Assembly (NCBI RefSeq): GCF_004664715.2
Contig: NC_051071.1
Coordinates: 706,001-770,000 of the forward strand
Reading direction: 5' to 3'
DNA length: 64,000 nucleotides
Origin: Peromyscus leucopus
Taxonomy: Eukaryota; Chordata; Mammalia; Rodentia; Cricetidae
The translations under genes and the position numbers were made by a program. Within the stretch, counting starts at the first letter, position 1. Each line of letters begins with the position of its first letter. Positions 45,661-58,110 of the stretch are shown here, piece after piece. The notes below the pieces were generated by a model. The model made no database searches and was not told the origin of the DNA. It worked only from the letters and a program-made list of their open reading frames with translations.

Positions 45661-46078
45661 GTCACCAGGGAGATGGGGCTGTGGGGGATAATCTATGCTG
45701 GTAGATATGGGAAGACTCACCTTCGACAGAGAGGTCCTGGACTGTGTAAATGGAGAAAGTGACTAATCACTGATGGTCACTCATCTCTCTCTGTTTGATA
45801 ATTGTGGATGCGATGTGACCAGTGGCCTCAAGCTCCTGCCACCATCCCCTCCCACTGTGGTGGACTGTACCTTAAGCTGTGAACAAAAACAAACACTTCA
45901 GTTGCTTTTTTCAGAGTATCGCATCACATCAACAGGACAAAAGATCAAGACAGGAGCTTAACCGTAGTGACCCAAGGACCTCCTTCTAGGCCTTTCCTCG
46001 TAAGGGTTCTTCCTCCCCATAGGACCACCCTGTGGATCAAGCCTTCAACGCATGCACCTTTTGAGAACACTCAGTATA

Positions 46079-46441
46079 TGTCTTAGTTTATTGCTGTGAA
46101 GAGACACCATGACCATGGCGACTCTTATAAAGGAAAGCATTTAACTGGGGCTTGCTTTCAGGTTCAGAGGTTTAGTCCATTATCATCCCCAGTAGGAAGC
46201 ACGATGGTATGCAGGCAGATATGGTGCTAGAGAGGTAGCTGAGAGTTCTACAGTCTTGATCCACAAGCAGCAGGAAGAGACAGTGAGCCACTAATCCTGG
46301 CTTGAGCTACTGAGACCTCAAAGCTGTTCCCTAGTGACACACCTCCTCCAGCAAGGCCACAACTACTCCAACAAGGCCACACCTCCCAATAGTCCCAGTC
46401 CCTATGACCTTATGGGGGCCATTTTCATTCAAACTACCATG
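46079..46441 (-). repeat. MT-type MaLR LTR, antisense
   Basis: tgtcttagtttattgctgtg, agacaccatgaccatggcga, gtgacacacctcctccagca and attcaaactaccatgg give a nearly complete LTR in reverse. It is the same family as 10588-11029. Confidence 0.8.
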
Positions 46442-47440
46442 GTATCAAAATCAACAAATGGCCAGAACATCCTAGTCTTAGTAGCAAAATGGTCTTGACA
46501 TTACTAAGTCCTAAGAGGTTCTTGAGGACTACCAGGAATCTCTGGACAGCTCTGAGAACGTCTGATCAAGGCTGGAATATTGTGCACTCATTGAAATGAT
46601 AATGAGGGGTTAGTAGAATGCATGTCAGTGCCGGTATAGAGTCAAAATTTAGGATATACATTTGTACACAGTGGTGTCTTAGATATTTAAGACAAGCACA
46701 TTAGAGGGAAATCCATGAAGAGATAACGGCATTATAGCAACCCTTCCTGTACTCCTAGCTCTGTGTGCGTGATGACTTTGCCCAGATCTGTCTCAAGGAT
46801 GCTCCCCTAGAGAGCCTTCCCCTCCCCAGCTGGCATTCTCCACTCACTGCAGAGCTAGGGCTGAGTGACACCTGACCTGCTGCCAGCCCAGGAATCCAAC
46901 CGCATGTGTGATGTGACCTCGGGTGACGATTTTATCCACATTCATGAATGAAGGAGGGGTTTCTGTGCAGGGGTGAACTCCACGTTGTTGATGAGAAATT
47001 AGTTGCTGTTCTGAAATTCTGCGTCTTTGGCCAAGATGGAATGCTCACACCTGGCAGGGCCTCAGCAGAGAGCTAAATATACCCTGGGTGTGGCAACCTC
47101 AGAAACCCTGGCTGTTGACCGGCCGGATCCTCAGGGAGCCATTGTTTTATCTCATAGCAATCGATGCCTGTGTTTTATGGCACCTGAGAGCCCTGGGTAC
47201 TCTGGGGACACGTGCAGGCATGACCTCCGACCTCTACAAATCCCAGTGGTGTGATGGCATTGCTCCCATTTGCTAGCATCGTGCTCCAATCGGACAGGAA
47301 GTGTGGCCTGCCTAAGGTCATGTGGCAGGTAGGGCTGGGCAGTGGGGTTCAGACCTGCAGGCCAGGAACGTGTGTCTCCCACAATGCTTTGCCAGCTCTA
47401 ATGCCAGTGGAGGCAGCAGCCCCATGTCTGAAAGAAGCTG
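46442..47440. other. Probable intronic DNA
   Basis: Unique sequence with a MIR-like segment at 47250-47375 (antisense, gtggcctgcctaaggtcatg). Confidence 0.4.
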
Positions 47441-47444
47441 GCTG

Positions 47445-47650
47445 TAATGGTTAATATTGCCTGTCAACTTGGTAGGACCTAGAATGACCCGGGGCACATC
47501 TGGGAGGGAGTTTCTAGATTGGATTTACTGAGGAAGGGAGGGAAGACGGGCCCTGAACATTCGTAGCATCTGCCCGTGGGCTGGGGTCAAATGGAATAAA
47601 ATGGGAAATACAGGTGGGGTACCAGATTTGAAGTAACTAACAGTGTCCCT
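47445..47650 (+). repeat. ERVL-type LTR 5' fragment (MLT2/MT2-like)
   Basis: taatggttaatattgcctgt, caacttggtaggacctagaa and ggagggagtttctagattgg match the 5' region of ERVL LTRs. The 3' part is absent. Confidence 0.5.
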
Positions 47651-50600
47651 CTCATGGATGAAGCAGACTGCCGGTGAGCTGGTGGTATACGGGCCATCAG
47701 TAGCAGAGCATTAACCTCTCCTCCCTGAGGCTTCACCCATTTTATAGGTGGGCACACTGAGTCAGAGAGGAGCCTTCCCAGTGACGCTCAGCATTGGGCT
47801 ATCCTTCTGCATAGATCCCTTCCTCTCTCCAGCCACCCTGTCCCACAGATAGAGTCAGTGCTCAGGGCCAGGGGCACCTGTTCTTCAGTCATTGTGGTAC
47901 TGGTGTGTTGTGTGCTTCACACACTATGGAAAGGTGAATCCTCCCGGATTTTACTTGAAATGGGACCTGCAGCCCCATGGCTGGCACCTTGGATAGTGCC
48001 TCTGACCAGAGTTGGAGTTTGGGGGTGATTTTTGTTCCACGTCAGGGGCTCTGAGGCTTCCTTCCCGTTGGTGGTCTGCTCTAAGCTGGGACACCTCCTC
48101 TTTCTGACTCCAAGTCCCCCTACCCACCCCGAGGCTCAGTGGGTCTCAACAGGGCTCTGCTGGGGTCTGGGATCAGGGGCAGCTCAAGCTAGCAGGGCAC
48201 TTGTCTGATGTGGGCAGCCAGCTGGGCACAGCAGCTCCCCTTGAGCTGAGTCTTCCATCCGTGTGCCGAAGGAGGACATGGCACTTGCTGATGTGACAGA
48301 TACCAGGAGGCGTGTCTTCCAGATCTCAGCCTTCTGCAGAGGTAGCCCCCTTCCCCGCACAGTGTCCTGTAGGCAACTGGTCCCTGAGACAGCCAGTATA
48401 GTACAGTGACTTGAGATATGCTGGTAGAATCACTTCTGCGTCAACCCCTGGCCAGAGTTGTCCCTGATGCCATTCCTCTTCCAGAAGCCCTCAGCCACTG
48501 AGAAAGACAAACAAGATGTTGACTATACATGGTGAGAAAGAACGTCTCAAGGAGGCTGTGGGTAGAATCTGACCTCAGTGAAATCCTGGCATGCTGCTTG
48601 GAGGAGGTGGTATGCAATCAAATAGGAGCTTGAGAGACAAAGGAGTGGGAGAAGAGCACCCTTGCAGGAGGGTGTCCTGGAGTAGCTCCATTGTGCCATC
48701 TGCCTCTTGAGCTCCCTGTCTTTGCATTCCTGGGCACTGTACTTGTACGTGACACTGAGACCTCCCAGCCCTGGGGGGCCTGGGAGGCTGTGTCCAGGGA
48801 GGTCCCCAACCCTGGAGCAGGGGTAGAGGTGAGGAAGACAAGGAGAAGCCAGGTGACCTGAGCACCATTGATGCAGATTCCCGGCCCCCTGGACACAGCT
48901 GGCCTGTCCAGGACCTGCATTTCCCACAAGCCCCACCCCTCCTCTGCACAGGGTTCTGCTGATCTGGCCACAAGGACTACTGGGGTGACAGCGTGTTTAA
49001 GGTCTTCTGCCATAGAGGGAGGGGAGGACAGTACCAGGAGCTGGAGTGACTGAGGGAGGACCCGGGCATTTGTCGTTTTAGATGGGAGGGGAACAGGTCC
49101 CAGGTATCAATGCTATGTCTCCTCCCAGCCCTGAGTGTTGCTGAGGGCCACTCAGGCTGACTCTGCTGTGGCCCAGGGGCTCCACACGGCTCCAGTCGAG
49201 GGCCATGCTGGGGCAAGGGACCACAAGCCCCGGGCTATGTGACTTATCATGGGCAAGGCTTCTGGTTGGGAAACCCTGGGTCCCTTCCCTGCCCATGACG
49301 TGACCACAGCCATGCCCCGGGGTTGCCAGGAGCCAACAGCCAGCCACAGGCACTGCAGCCTCTGCAAGCATTCTGGAAACTGAGCCAAGCTGCCACGGCT
49401 TAAGCAGAAGCCAGGGCCTCAAGGCTCGGTTCTTCAGGCTCAGAACCCTTGAGGGCGATTGTGAGGTCTGGGGACTGGGACACATGCTCCCCACACCTGG
49501 AGGTGGAAGGCCATTGTGAACACACCGCCAGCGCTCTCCCTGGGCACTGAGGGGGCCCTCTGTGTTGTCCCCAGCTAGGGCGTATGGCAGTGGTGACATG
49601 ACACAGGGTCCCTGCTCTGGGGGAGTTCCTGGCTAAGGACAGGTGACCACGGGGTTCAGGGCCACACAGACCATAAGAGCTAGAGATGTAGGGAGGACCT
49701 TGAACTGCACGGAGACCCTGATGCCGCCAGTCTTTGCTTTCAATTCTGTAAAGGGCGGGGGTTAGTCAGGACAGAGCCTGCTTCCCAAAGGACCACCTTG
49801 TCCTGGGGGCTATAGCAGCTCAAAGCTGAGGGGAGGGGCCGGTTACCTCTGCCTCCCTGCTTTGCGGGCCAAGAGCCAGAGCCTGGCGGCGCTGAGCAAA
49901 CCTTCTTCTCCCACTTAGGGAGACTGGATCGTTCAGATATCGGCCACCTGACCCACATCAACACACTTGTGTGTTTTTTGTCTGGCAAGAGCCATTTCCC
50001 CAGGTGCCCATGAACTCTGGTGGGCAGAAATGAATTGCAGGGAGCGCTCCGAACTCTTCAGGGAGGCTGCGGTTTGCAGAGCAGGAAGAACCCGGCAATT
50101 AAAGCAGGTCGAGCCAGGGGCCTGGGCCTGTGGGCTTTTTATGCTCCATGATTACAGCTTCCGTTTGCGCAGGGCCACGCACATCTCAGAACAGTCAGGG
50201 ACTGCAGATCCATTCGACTTGGCTGAACGTCCTCAGAAACAGGCAGGGAAGAGAAAGCCAGGGCCACATGGCTAGAAAGAGGTAAAGCTGAGACTGAGGC
50301 CCAAGTCCGGGTCCTTCCTGCCACCTTCTGATGTTCTGTGACATCTGGTCGGTCAGGACTGGAGTGGCTTGTGTGGACAGGGCCAGGCCAGGCAGGGGGA
50401 GGCCCAGAGGAGGTGATATTGTCTGAGCTTGGGGTCATGCTGAGTGAACTCAGAGAGGAGCCCTCGGGGCCGCTGGCTCTGCTGTCTATTGTGGAGTTTC
50501 TAAAGGCACTGTCCACTTGCCCAGGCCTCCTCTGTCTTTTTTTTTTTTCAGCTTCTGAAGCAACTCTTGGCTGCCACTTCCCTGCCCTTGACCCTGGAGG

Positions 50601-51025
50601 GTGGTAAATCTGGGTGTCCCCTCTGCTGGCCCGAGGGACGTCACCGAGGAGGCTGACCTATGCTGGGGCTGTGCCCTTGCCTGCGTGTTCTCAAGGTTTC
50701 CTTTTCATCTTTGGTATCAGCACACAGGGCCAGGGAGAGGGACAAGGAGCCAACGAGGAAGGCTTGTTCTGGAAAGAACAGGTGGGCTTTGCCACCGGGG
50801 AAGGACCGTCGCCACAGTCTGCTTCCCCCAGCTTTTCTTTGGGGTCTCTGGACCTCCCCTGGCTTGGGTACGGTGCCTGCTTTCCTCTGAGTCCCATTTC
50901 CTGAATCTCCACCAGCCTCGAACCTCCTTCCACGACAGGTCTGTCCCCACCGAGTGCGGCTCCACTTCCTGTGCCCTGCTGTGGCTCAGCCATACTCTCC
51001 CCGCCTCCAGGTGGCGAGCGGCTTT
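47651..51025. other. Probable intronic unique DNA
   Basis: Includes MIR scraps at 47730-47800 and 50225-50315 (both antisense). A CpG-richer, possibly conserved block lies at 49920-50260. Three overlapping minus-strand frames at 48547-49013 are mutually exclusive, so at most one could be real. I call none. Confidence 0.35.
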
Positions 51026-51029
51026 TGTT

Positions 51030-51540
51030 TTGATATGTTGTTTGATTTTATTTTATTTTTTTATTGTAAAACATTTATTTATACCATAAGACTTACTATT
51101 TAAACCGTGTTTAAGTGCCCAGTCAAGCGATATTAGTAATTTGTCTATTTCCAGAGTTCTTTTTTTTTTTTTTTTTTTTTGGTTTTTTCAAGACAGGGTT
51201 TCTCTGTGTAGCTTTGCGCCTTTCCTGGAGCTCACTTGGTAGCCCAGGCTGGCCTCGAACTCACAGAGATCCGCCTGGCTCTGCCTCCCGAGTGCTGGGA
51301 TTAAAGGCGTGCGCCACCACGCCCGGCTTCCAGAGTTCTTTTATCCAAAACTTTGCCCTCACTGACCATGGCCGCCCTCCCTGCCTCCCCCAGCATTCTC
51401 TGCTGTCTCTGTATTTGGTGTGGACCTTTGACCTCACATGAATGGATTCCTACTGTGTTTGTCTCTCAGCACTAACGTATCTAACCAGGGCAACGTCTTC
51501 AAGCGTCATCCATGTTGTAGAAGGGAAAATTGTCCTTCCT
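51030..51540 (+). repeat. Ancient L1M-type 3' end fragment, interrupted by B1
   Basis: Around the B1, aatggattcctactgtgttt, ccagggcaacgtcttcaagc and gtcatccatgttgtag match a widespread old mammalian L1 3' region as I recall it. It is highly diverged and orientation is uncertain. Confidence 0.4.
51164..51327 (-). repeat. Young B1 SINE with 15-bp target-site duplication
   Basis: Poly-T, caagacagggtttctctgtg, gctttgcgcctttcctgg and gctgggattaaaggcgtgcg. ttccagagttctttt flanks it perfectly at 51149-51163 and 51328-51342. Confidence 0.95.
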
Positions 51541-51652
51541 TCCTTCCTTCCTTTTTTTTTTTTTTTTCTTTCTGCGACAGAGTCTGAAAGATGCAATGCT
51601 CCTGCCTCGGTCACCTGAGTGCTGAGATGACAGCCTGTGCTATCACATCTGG
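51533..51652 (-). repeat. (TTCC)n and degraded B1
   Basis: A ttcc run and poly-T lead into gcgacagagtctgaaagatg, ctcctgcctcggtcacc and gagtgctgagatgaca, a diverged antisense B1. Confidence 0.6.
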
Positions 51653-51659
51653 CTGCCCC

Positions 51660-53055
51660 TCCCTTTGAAGGCGAGTTCACGGTTTGGATGGAAAACATTG
51701 TTCATGATGACGGACAGTGGGTGGCTACAGCTGGAGTGGTCATCGAGTTACAGTGGGGGACCTTGATGTCCCCGACTTCGTGTAGAACTGCAAGGAATTC
51801 AGAAGTAGACTTGCTGTATCACGTGGTGTATCATGTGCTGTATCATGGGTGTTTGGGGGACTGCCCTGTTGTTTCCTGCAGTGCCTGCACTGTTGGGGAC
51901 GTGGTGGGATTGTCTCTGGGGACGGCAGCCTCACCGTAGCCTGGCTGAGGGTTGCCCTCCGGCTGCCCCTCCCTGACCTCCCGTCACCTCACATTCCCTG
52001 GCCCCACTCTGCTGAGTTGTGGAGATTTCCGCCCAGGCCTCCCTTGCCTCTCACAGCCACGCCTTTGCACAGGCTGTTCCCCGTCTTGGGTGGCCTTACC
52101 TCCCTGTCCCTGTCACCCACCCCCTCATGATTCCCCCATCTGGTAGCTCCCCGCTGTGCTCTTCTGGGAGGGTGCTGGAAGTGGGGTAGGGAGGGCTCAG
52201 CTGTTCGCTGCCCCTTGCGGTTCTGTCTTGGCTGACACATGTCTGTCTGCCTGTCTGTCTGTCTGTCTGTCTGTCCAGGCTCTGTCTCATGGCCTGTCTA
52301 CTCACTTTAACCAGGCACTCCTGGAATGGGGATGCTCCACCAGCTCTGGATTCTTCAGCCTCTGAGTCATGGTGGGGCCCCAGAACCTTCCGTGGCCAGG
52401 TGTGCACACATCTGGGGATGGCAGTGCCAGGCTGCAGGAGGGGAGACCTAATAGGGATTCTCTCCACCCAGAGCTCCAAGGCCCAGGCAGACTGTCTGGT
52501 GCTGGCCCATGCTTCATTTGTGGCTGGTGCCCTCTTACCAAGCTCTCTAGGCATCTTTCATGAAGACATTGATCTTATTATGAAGACTCTGCTCTGACTT
52601 CATCACCACTCAAAGCTTCCACCTAACAGTCATCTTGGGGACAGGTTCTCAACATATGGTTGGAAGGATAGTCACTATAGCCTGCAATGGCCAGCCTCTG
52701 TGCTGGACTCTGGGAGACATCTGAGCACTCTGCAGCTTGGGGTGGCCAGGGCCTGAGCTGGGAAACCAGATGCTGGCTCTTGAGAGTCAAGTTGGACCCA
52801 TGGCCATGCTGCTTTGTGCCATGTGGTGTGGCTAAGCGGGTTGGGAGCAAGCGCTTTGTACCACCTCCCTGCGTGTCCTGCCCTGACACATTCATGGTCC
52901 ACAGCTACCATATTATCTGGCAGCCTAGGGACTCTGGGGGATGTTGGATTGCTGACCCACAGCCCTGCCTCGGGGTGGCATGGTACGTCCCTCTAGTTAG
53001 CCCTGCCAGAGCCCCATCCACCTCATGTGAACTTTACTACACCAGGTACAGGGGT
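51660..53055. other. Probable intronic unique DNA
   Basis: Contains a (TGTC)n run at 52240-52277. The 192-codon plus frame at 52687-53265 runs into old repeat sequence and is not supported as a gene. Confidence 0.35.
52240..52277 (+). repeat. (TGTC)n microsatellite
   Basis: Nine tetranucleotide units with one gcct interruption. Confidence 0.9.
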
Positions 53056-53074
53056 GGCTGCAGGCAGTTTTATG

Positions 53075-53222
53075 TTGGTTTGTGTTTTAATCATGGAATT
53101 ATAGATACAGCACAGCATCGCCCACTGAACCATTTTAGGAGTACTCAGGGGTACAGAGTGCACTGTCAATATAATCAGCATTACCTCCCACCTCCAGAAT
53201 TTTCCATCTTATACAATGGGAA
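53075..53222 (+). repeat. Ancient L1M-type 3' fragment
   Basis: tgaaccattttaggagtact and ctccagaattttccatctta resemble the same old L1 region as at 51030. Diverged. Confidence 0.35.
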
Positions 53223-53227
53223 CCCAC

Positions 53228-54450
53228 TGAGCATGATGGTACATGCCTTTTTTTTTCTTTATTAAGAAAATTTTTGTTCCTTTTACATACGGACCACAGA
53301 GCCCCCTCTCATTCCTCCTCCTGCTCCCTGCAACCTCCCCCTCCCTCCAACCCACTCCCCATCCCCCTCTCCGAAAAGGTAAGGCCTTCTATGGGGAGTC
53401 AGCAAAGCCTGGTACATTCAGTTGAGGTAGGTCCAACCAAGCCCCTCCCCCTGCATCAAGGCTGTGCAAGCGTCCCACCATAGGTAATGGGCTCTAGAAA
53501 GTCAGCTCATGGACCAGAGACAGATCCTGATCCCACTGCCAGGGGCCCCTTAAACAGACCAAGCCACACAACTGTTTCACTTATGCAGAGGGCCTAGTCC
53601 AGTCCCAGGCAGGCTCCACAGCTGTTGGTCTACAGTTCATGAGTTCCCACTAGCTTGGTTCAGTTGTCTCTGTAGGTTTCCCCATCATGATCTTGATGCC
53701 CCTCGCTCATAGAATCCCTCTTCCCTTTCTTCAATTGGACTCCTGGAGCTCAGCCTAGTGCTTGGCTGTGGATCTCTATATCTGCTTCCATCAGTTACTG
53801 GATGAAGGTTCTATGATGATAGTTAGGGTAGTCACCAATCTGATTATAGGGGAAGGGAAGTTCAGGCACCCTCTCCGCTATTGCTAGGAGTCTTAGCTGG
53901 GGTCATCCTTGTGGATTCCTGGGAACTTCCCTAGCACACAGTTTCTCTCTATCCCATGATGTCTCCCTCTATCATGGTATCTCTTTCATTGCTTTCCCAC
54001 TCCATCCCTGTTCCAGCTTGACCATCCTATTCCCTTATGTTCTCATCCCCAATTCCCTACCCTCTATTGCCTCCCCTCACCCCAAGTTTACTCAGGAGAT
54101 CTCATTTATTTCCCCTTCCCAGGGCTATCCATGCGTCCCTCTTAGGGTCCTCCTTGTTAGCTAGCTTCTCTGGAGCTGTGGGTTGTAGTCTGGTTATCCT
54201 TTGCTTTACATCTAGTATCCACTGATGAGTGAGTATATATCGTATTTGTCCTTCTGAGTCTGGGTTACCTCACTCAGGATGACAGTTTCTAGTTCCATCC
54301 ATTTGCCTGCAAATTTCATGATGTCCTTGTATTTTTACTGCTGGGTGGTACATGCCTTTAGTCCCAGCACTCGGGTGGGTATCTGTGAGTTACAGACTAG
54401 TCTGGTCTACAGAGTTAGCTCCAGACGTGCATAGTGAGACCTTCCGGAGA
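53228..54450 (+). repeat. B1 SINE split by an L1
   Basis: The B1 head (gagcatgatggtacatgcc) is at 53228-53250. The body (agtcccagcactcgggtggg, agtctggtctacagagtta) resumes at 54360 after the L1 insertion. Confidence 0.85.
53251..54345 (-). mobile_element. 5'-truncated L1 insertion with 14-bp target-site duplication
   Basis: A poly-A tail (as T run at about 53251-53256) is followed on the plus strand by an L1 3' UTR in reverse (about 53257-54190). Next comes the end of ORF2 in reverse (ctagttccatccatttgcct at about 54290). tggtacatgccttt flanks it exactly at 53237-53250 and 54346-54359. This is a textbook target-primed insertion, about 1.1 kb. Confidence 0.95.
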
Positions 54451-54459
54451 CTAGCCCCC

Positions 54460-54685
54460 CTCTTTCCCGCCTTAGCCTGGCCCTCTCCATTCTTCTCTCC
54501 ATCTTATCTCTGGTGCAATTAGCTTCTGCTCCAACAATTTGCCATCAGCTTTAACAAAATATGTGTTTTTGCAAAAAGAATTTAAGCATGCAGAGAAACT
54601 GTAAAAATAAATTATGGCAAACACTCTGTAGCCCATCTCATTGGGCACACTAGCTGCTGATGTCTTGTTACATTTGCTTTTCCCT
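54460..54685. other. Short unassigned AT-rich stretch
   Basis: Probably old repeat debris. Nothing specific recognised. Confidence 0.3.
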
Positions 54686-54689
54686 GCTC

Positions 54690-54905
54690 AGGACAGAGAG
54701 GCAGCTTCTTTGGCTCATGGTTCCAGCGGTAGGAGAGTCAAGCAGTAGGCATCATGCTGGTACCTGGTGAGGGTCCCAGCTGTGTCACTGCATGGTGGTA
54801 AAGCAGAAAGGAAACTAGGAGCTGGTCAACTGCATTAACATCTGGTCACATGGATGGCCTGGTGTCACAGTAGCCTGGTCTACTGATAACTCATCCATCT
54901 CACAG
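54690..54905 (-). repeat. Old MaLR-like LTR fragment, antisense
   Basis: gcagcttctttggctcatgg and ttccagcggtaggagagtca fit the inverted internal blocks of MaLR LTRs. Diverged. Confidence 0.4.
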
Positions 54906-54999
54906 GGCCCAGTCAGTCCCAGGAGAAGTACGTCAATCCTTTCCAGGGTGGAGTCCCCATGATCCACTCATTTCCCATGGGCCTCACCTCAAGAAGCTT

Positions 55000-57730
55000 C
55001 CACCACCTTGGTATTATGAACTATTAACTGGGGAGCGAGCCTCCATCACAGGACAGGTCATTCGTGGGTGTCCTTGGACCCGTTTTCCTCTTTTCCTTGG
55101 AGGTCCCAGTTAGGCTCACACATATGTCTGGCCATTGTGTTTCTGCTTCCTCTGTCTTTTATTCTAGAACATTCTCTACCTTCTCTTTTGTTTTTCTTTT
55201 GTTTAATGTTACCGATGTGCTTGAAGAGTCAAGATGTTTGCTTGAGGCATGTCCTGCAGCAGGTTGGTCTGAGTCTGTAGGCTTGCATTAGCTGAGCCCC
55301 ACAGGCTTCCAATACACACCCGTGTGCACCTTGCAACCATGAAAATCCCCTCGCGTGGCTCAGCATGCACCTGGAGATAGAAGGGGAAGGACATTCCTGT
55401 AGGTGGGATGGCCACACAAGAATCCACCCTTCCCAAGAGTAGCTCAGTGTACACCCACACAGAAAGGGGCATAAGGGTCCCTTTTCCATACCCAGGGGCC
55501 AGGATGTGGAGTGGCCTGCTGGACACTGGCCTCTGAGCTTATGCCAGGGCTCTGGTGATGCCTGATCCCATTTGGAGTTTGCATAATTATACTGTGTGTG
55601 CAGCAGCCAGTGGCCTGTGGGCTTCATCCGTTCTCTGACCAGGCAGGACACCAGTCTGGGGGAGGGGGGCATGTCGATGTCCTGGCACTGGGGTCCTGAG
55701 TGCCTGTTACCAGTCTGGGGGGGGCATGTCGATGTCCTGGCACTGGGGTCCTGAGTGCCTGTTACATGTGTCTGTGGATTTCCCATCCACTCCTTGTTTA
55801 TCTTTTGTCCAGTTGCTTGTCCTGCCCTTGTTGATTCAGGAGGGAGCTGGAGTGTGGACTGCGTTGTCATGGCAGCTGCTGAGCGAACTGCATCTTGTCA
55901 AACACAGAGAGGAGTCACTTCTGGTTTTAGCCTGGCTGATGGGCTGGGAAGGGTGTGTGCTGGGGGTCAGCAGGGTAATGGCTTCCTGCCTGGGGCAGGC
56001 TGTTGCTGGACTCAGAGGCAGGGTGTGGTAGAGAGAGGGCCTCTGAAGAAGGAGTGTAGACCCTAGCCCTCCAGATCTGTTATTCATTTCATTACCTTGA
56101 CCACCTATTGACAAGATGAGAGTCTCCTCTATCCTGTATTCAAGGCTGGCCCCAGCTCCGCCTCCCTCTGCTGACTCCTGGCCATGGGGCCCTACCCTCT
56201 GCCCCTGCCTTCTTCAGCTTCTTGTTATCATTTGAAGGTTGGTGTGATTGTCATCCCCTGGAGAGGTCCTCTGCCTCTGTGCCCTGTGTCTTCAAACAGC
56301 TGGGAGCTCACTTCCTACCCTCTCCATACTGTACTGACCATAGCAGCCTGGCGGGTTACTTACCTGTCTATCACCTGCCACGCCCCTAGCCTGTGAGTGA
56401 CATGTAGGATGAGACCATGCATACCTTGCTCGTGGCACCATGCCTAGCTCCACAGGCACCCCCCTGGGGTGCCGAGAGCAGGTGTGTGTTCTGCATAGAG
56501 GAGAACTTTTGCCTCAGGGGCTCCACTGTCTGGCTTCAGGGCTGTATTCCACCGTGGCCAAGACCTCTGCATTCCTTCAGTGCCCTGGGCACTACTCCTC
56601 AGGGGAGTTGTGTGGTGGCACTGTCCCACGGTGGCATGGCTTGAGGTGTGGGGAAGCACAGGCGGGCTGGGGTTTCCTCTTGATCTGGGAGGGCTCGCGA
56701 ACACCCAAAGATGGCTCTTTATGCAGGGAACCCCGGGCCAGGAGGGCAGGGACTGAAGTCAGCGGTGGCAGAGAGAATGGGATGCCCGGTAAGGTGTGAG
56801 GAGAGAGTGGTGTGGGTACTGATATCTGGCTCTGGTGCATCCAAGCCTGAAGGTCACCTTGATGAAAACAGGAAGAAGGATGCCAGGAGGGAGGGACAGG
56901 CTCCAGAGACATGCCCAGTTTCCAGCTTCTGCCCCGCTGGAGACATCTAGTCAATGTGAGTTCATGAAGTAGGGTGGCCCCATCTAGTCTGACTGCTGTC
57001 CTTAGGAGAGGAAAGGCAGATGGTAGACAGAGCCAGGAGGCCATGGTACAGCTATGGGAGTGGTAGGGCCACAGGCCAATGACAGCTCGATGACCTGTGA
57101 CCAACAAGGCAGGAAGGAGTTGGGGAAAGGCCCTCCCTGGATCCCAGAGGACATGTGGTCCTGGCATCCATCAACTTGGGGCCTCTGTCTTCTGGATCTG
57201 TGGGGGAATCAATGCCTGTTATTCATGGGATTTTGTGCCAGTTGGCCTGGATATTGACAGGAACAGACAGAAAAGGCCTGCCCTGAGGGCCAGTCATGTC
57301 CCAGCATATCTTTTCCTCAACCTCCTGTACCCCAAGTGGGACACAGCCCTCATTTACAGGTGCACAGAAAGGTCCAAGGAAAGGTCACAGTGTGCTGGGT
57401 AGGAGAACGAAGTGGCAGAACTGAGGCATCTGGATGAGGATGAGGTTCGCTGCGTTGACTGAGCAGACAGCAGTGAGCCATTTCCTGGTGTGACCGTATG
57501 TGGGTCTCCCAGGGAGGCATCCAGCATCCAGCTGACTTGGGGGGGGGGGAGGGCTGTACTTGAGAGAGCGGGGCTGACATTCCTTACCAGCACCTAGGCA
57601 AGGCCTCAGGCCCCTCCGATTCTGAGTGTGTGTGTCCATGAGGAGCCACTGATGTCCTATTTACTTGAAAGTCACATTGAAAAATTTCTGCCATGTCGTA
57701 AGTGTGTCTGGTCCCCGAGTTTACTTGTTT
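55000..57730. other. Probable intronic unique DNA
   Basis: Apart from the tandem duplication at 55650, no repeats or exons are evident. The 191- and 213-codon minus-strand frames here start at non-ATG codons or cross the duplication, and they show no recognised domain. Confidence 0.35.
55650..55763 (+). repeat. 59/55-bp tandem duplication
   Basis: Two copies (55650-55708 and 55709-55763) begin accagtctggggg and end gagtgcctgtt. The second lacks four bases in the G-run and is otherwise the same. Confidence 0.95.
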
Positions 57731-57734
57731 TAAG

Positions 57735-58110
57735 CCACATTCAAAAGTGAAGATGTTGGTCCAGTTGGAGAATGGCTCAGCTGAAAATACAAATGCTCCA
57801 AACTCTGAACTGTCAGGGCTCCAGCACAATGCCACAAATGGAAAATTCCAACTGCAAGAATCTTCATTTTTGTGCACAGAATTATTTAAAATATGATGTC
57901 AAGTCACCTTCAGACCGCAGAAGATCAACATGAGGTAAATGAATCTGAGGTTCAGGCCAGGGTCCCTTCAATTCCATTATGCATATCAAATCTCCTGAGG
58001 TCAGGAGCACTTCTGGAAGTCTGAGAGCTTTCAGAAGTTAGAAATCAGAGACACTGGTGGTCCCAGGCATTTTGGATCATGGATTCTCAGCTGTAATCTC
58101 AACCACAGAT
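57735..58110 (-). mobile_element. Ancient Tc1/mariner-type element (MARNA-like), antisense
   Basis: In order it shows acaaatgctccaaactctga, gccacaaatggaaaattcca, caagtcaccttcag, and tggtcccaggcattttggat followed by a ctcagctgtaat end. I recall this order from an old non-autonomous mammalian DNA transposon. AT-rich against a GC-rich setting. Confidence 0.5.
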
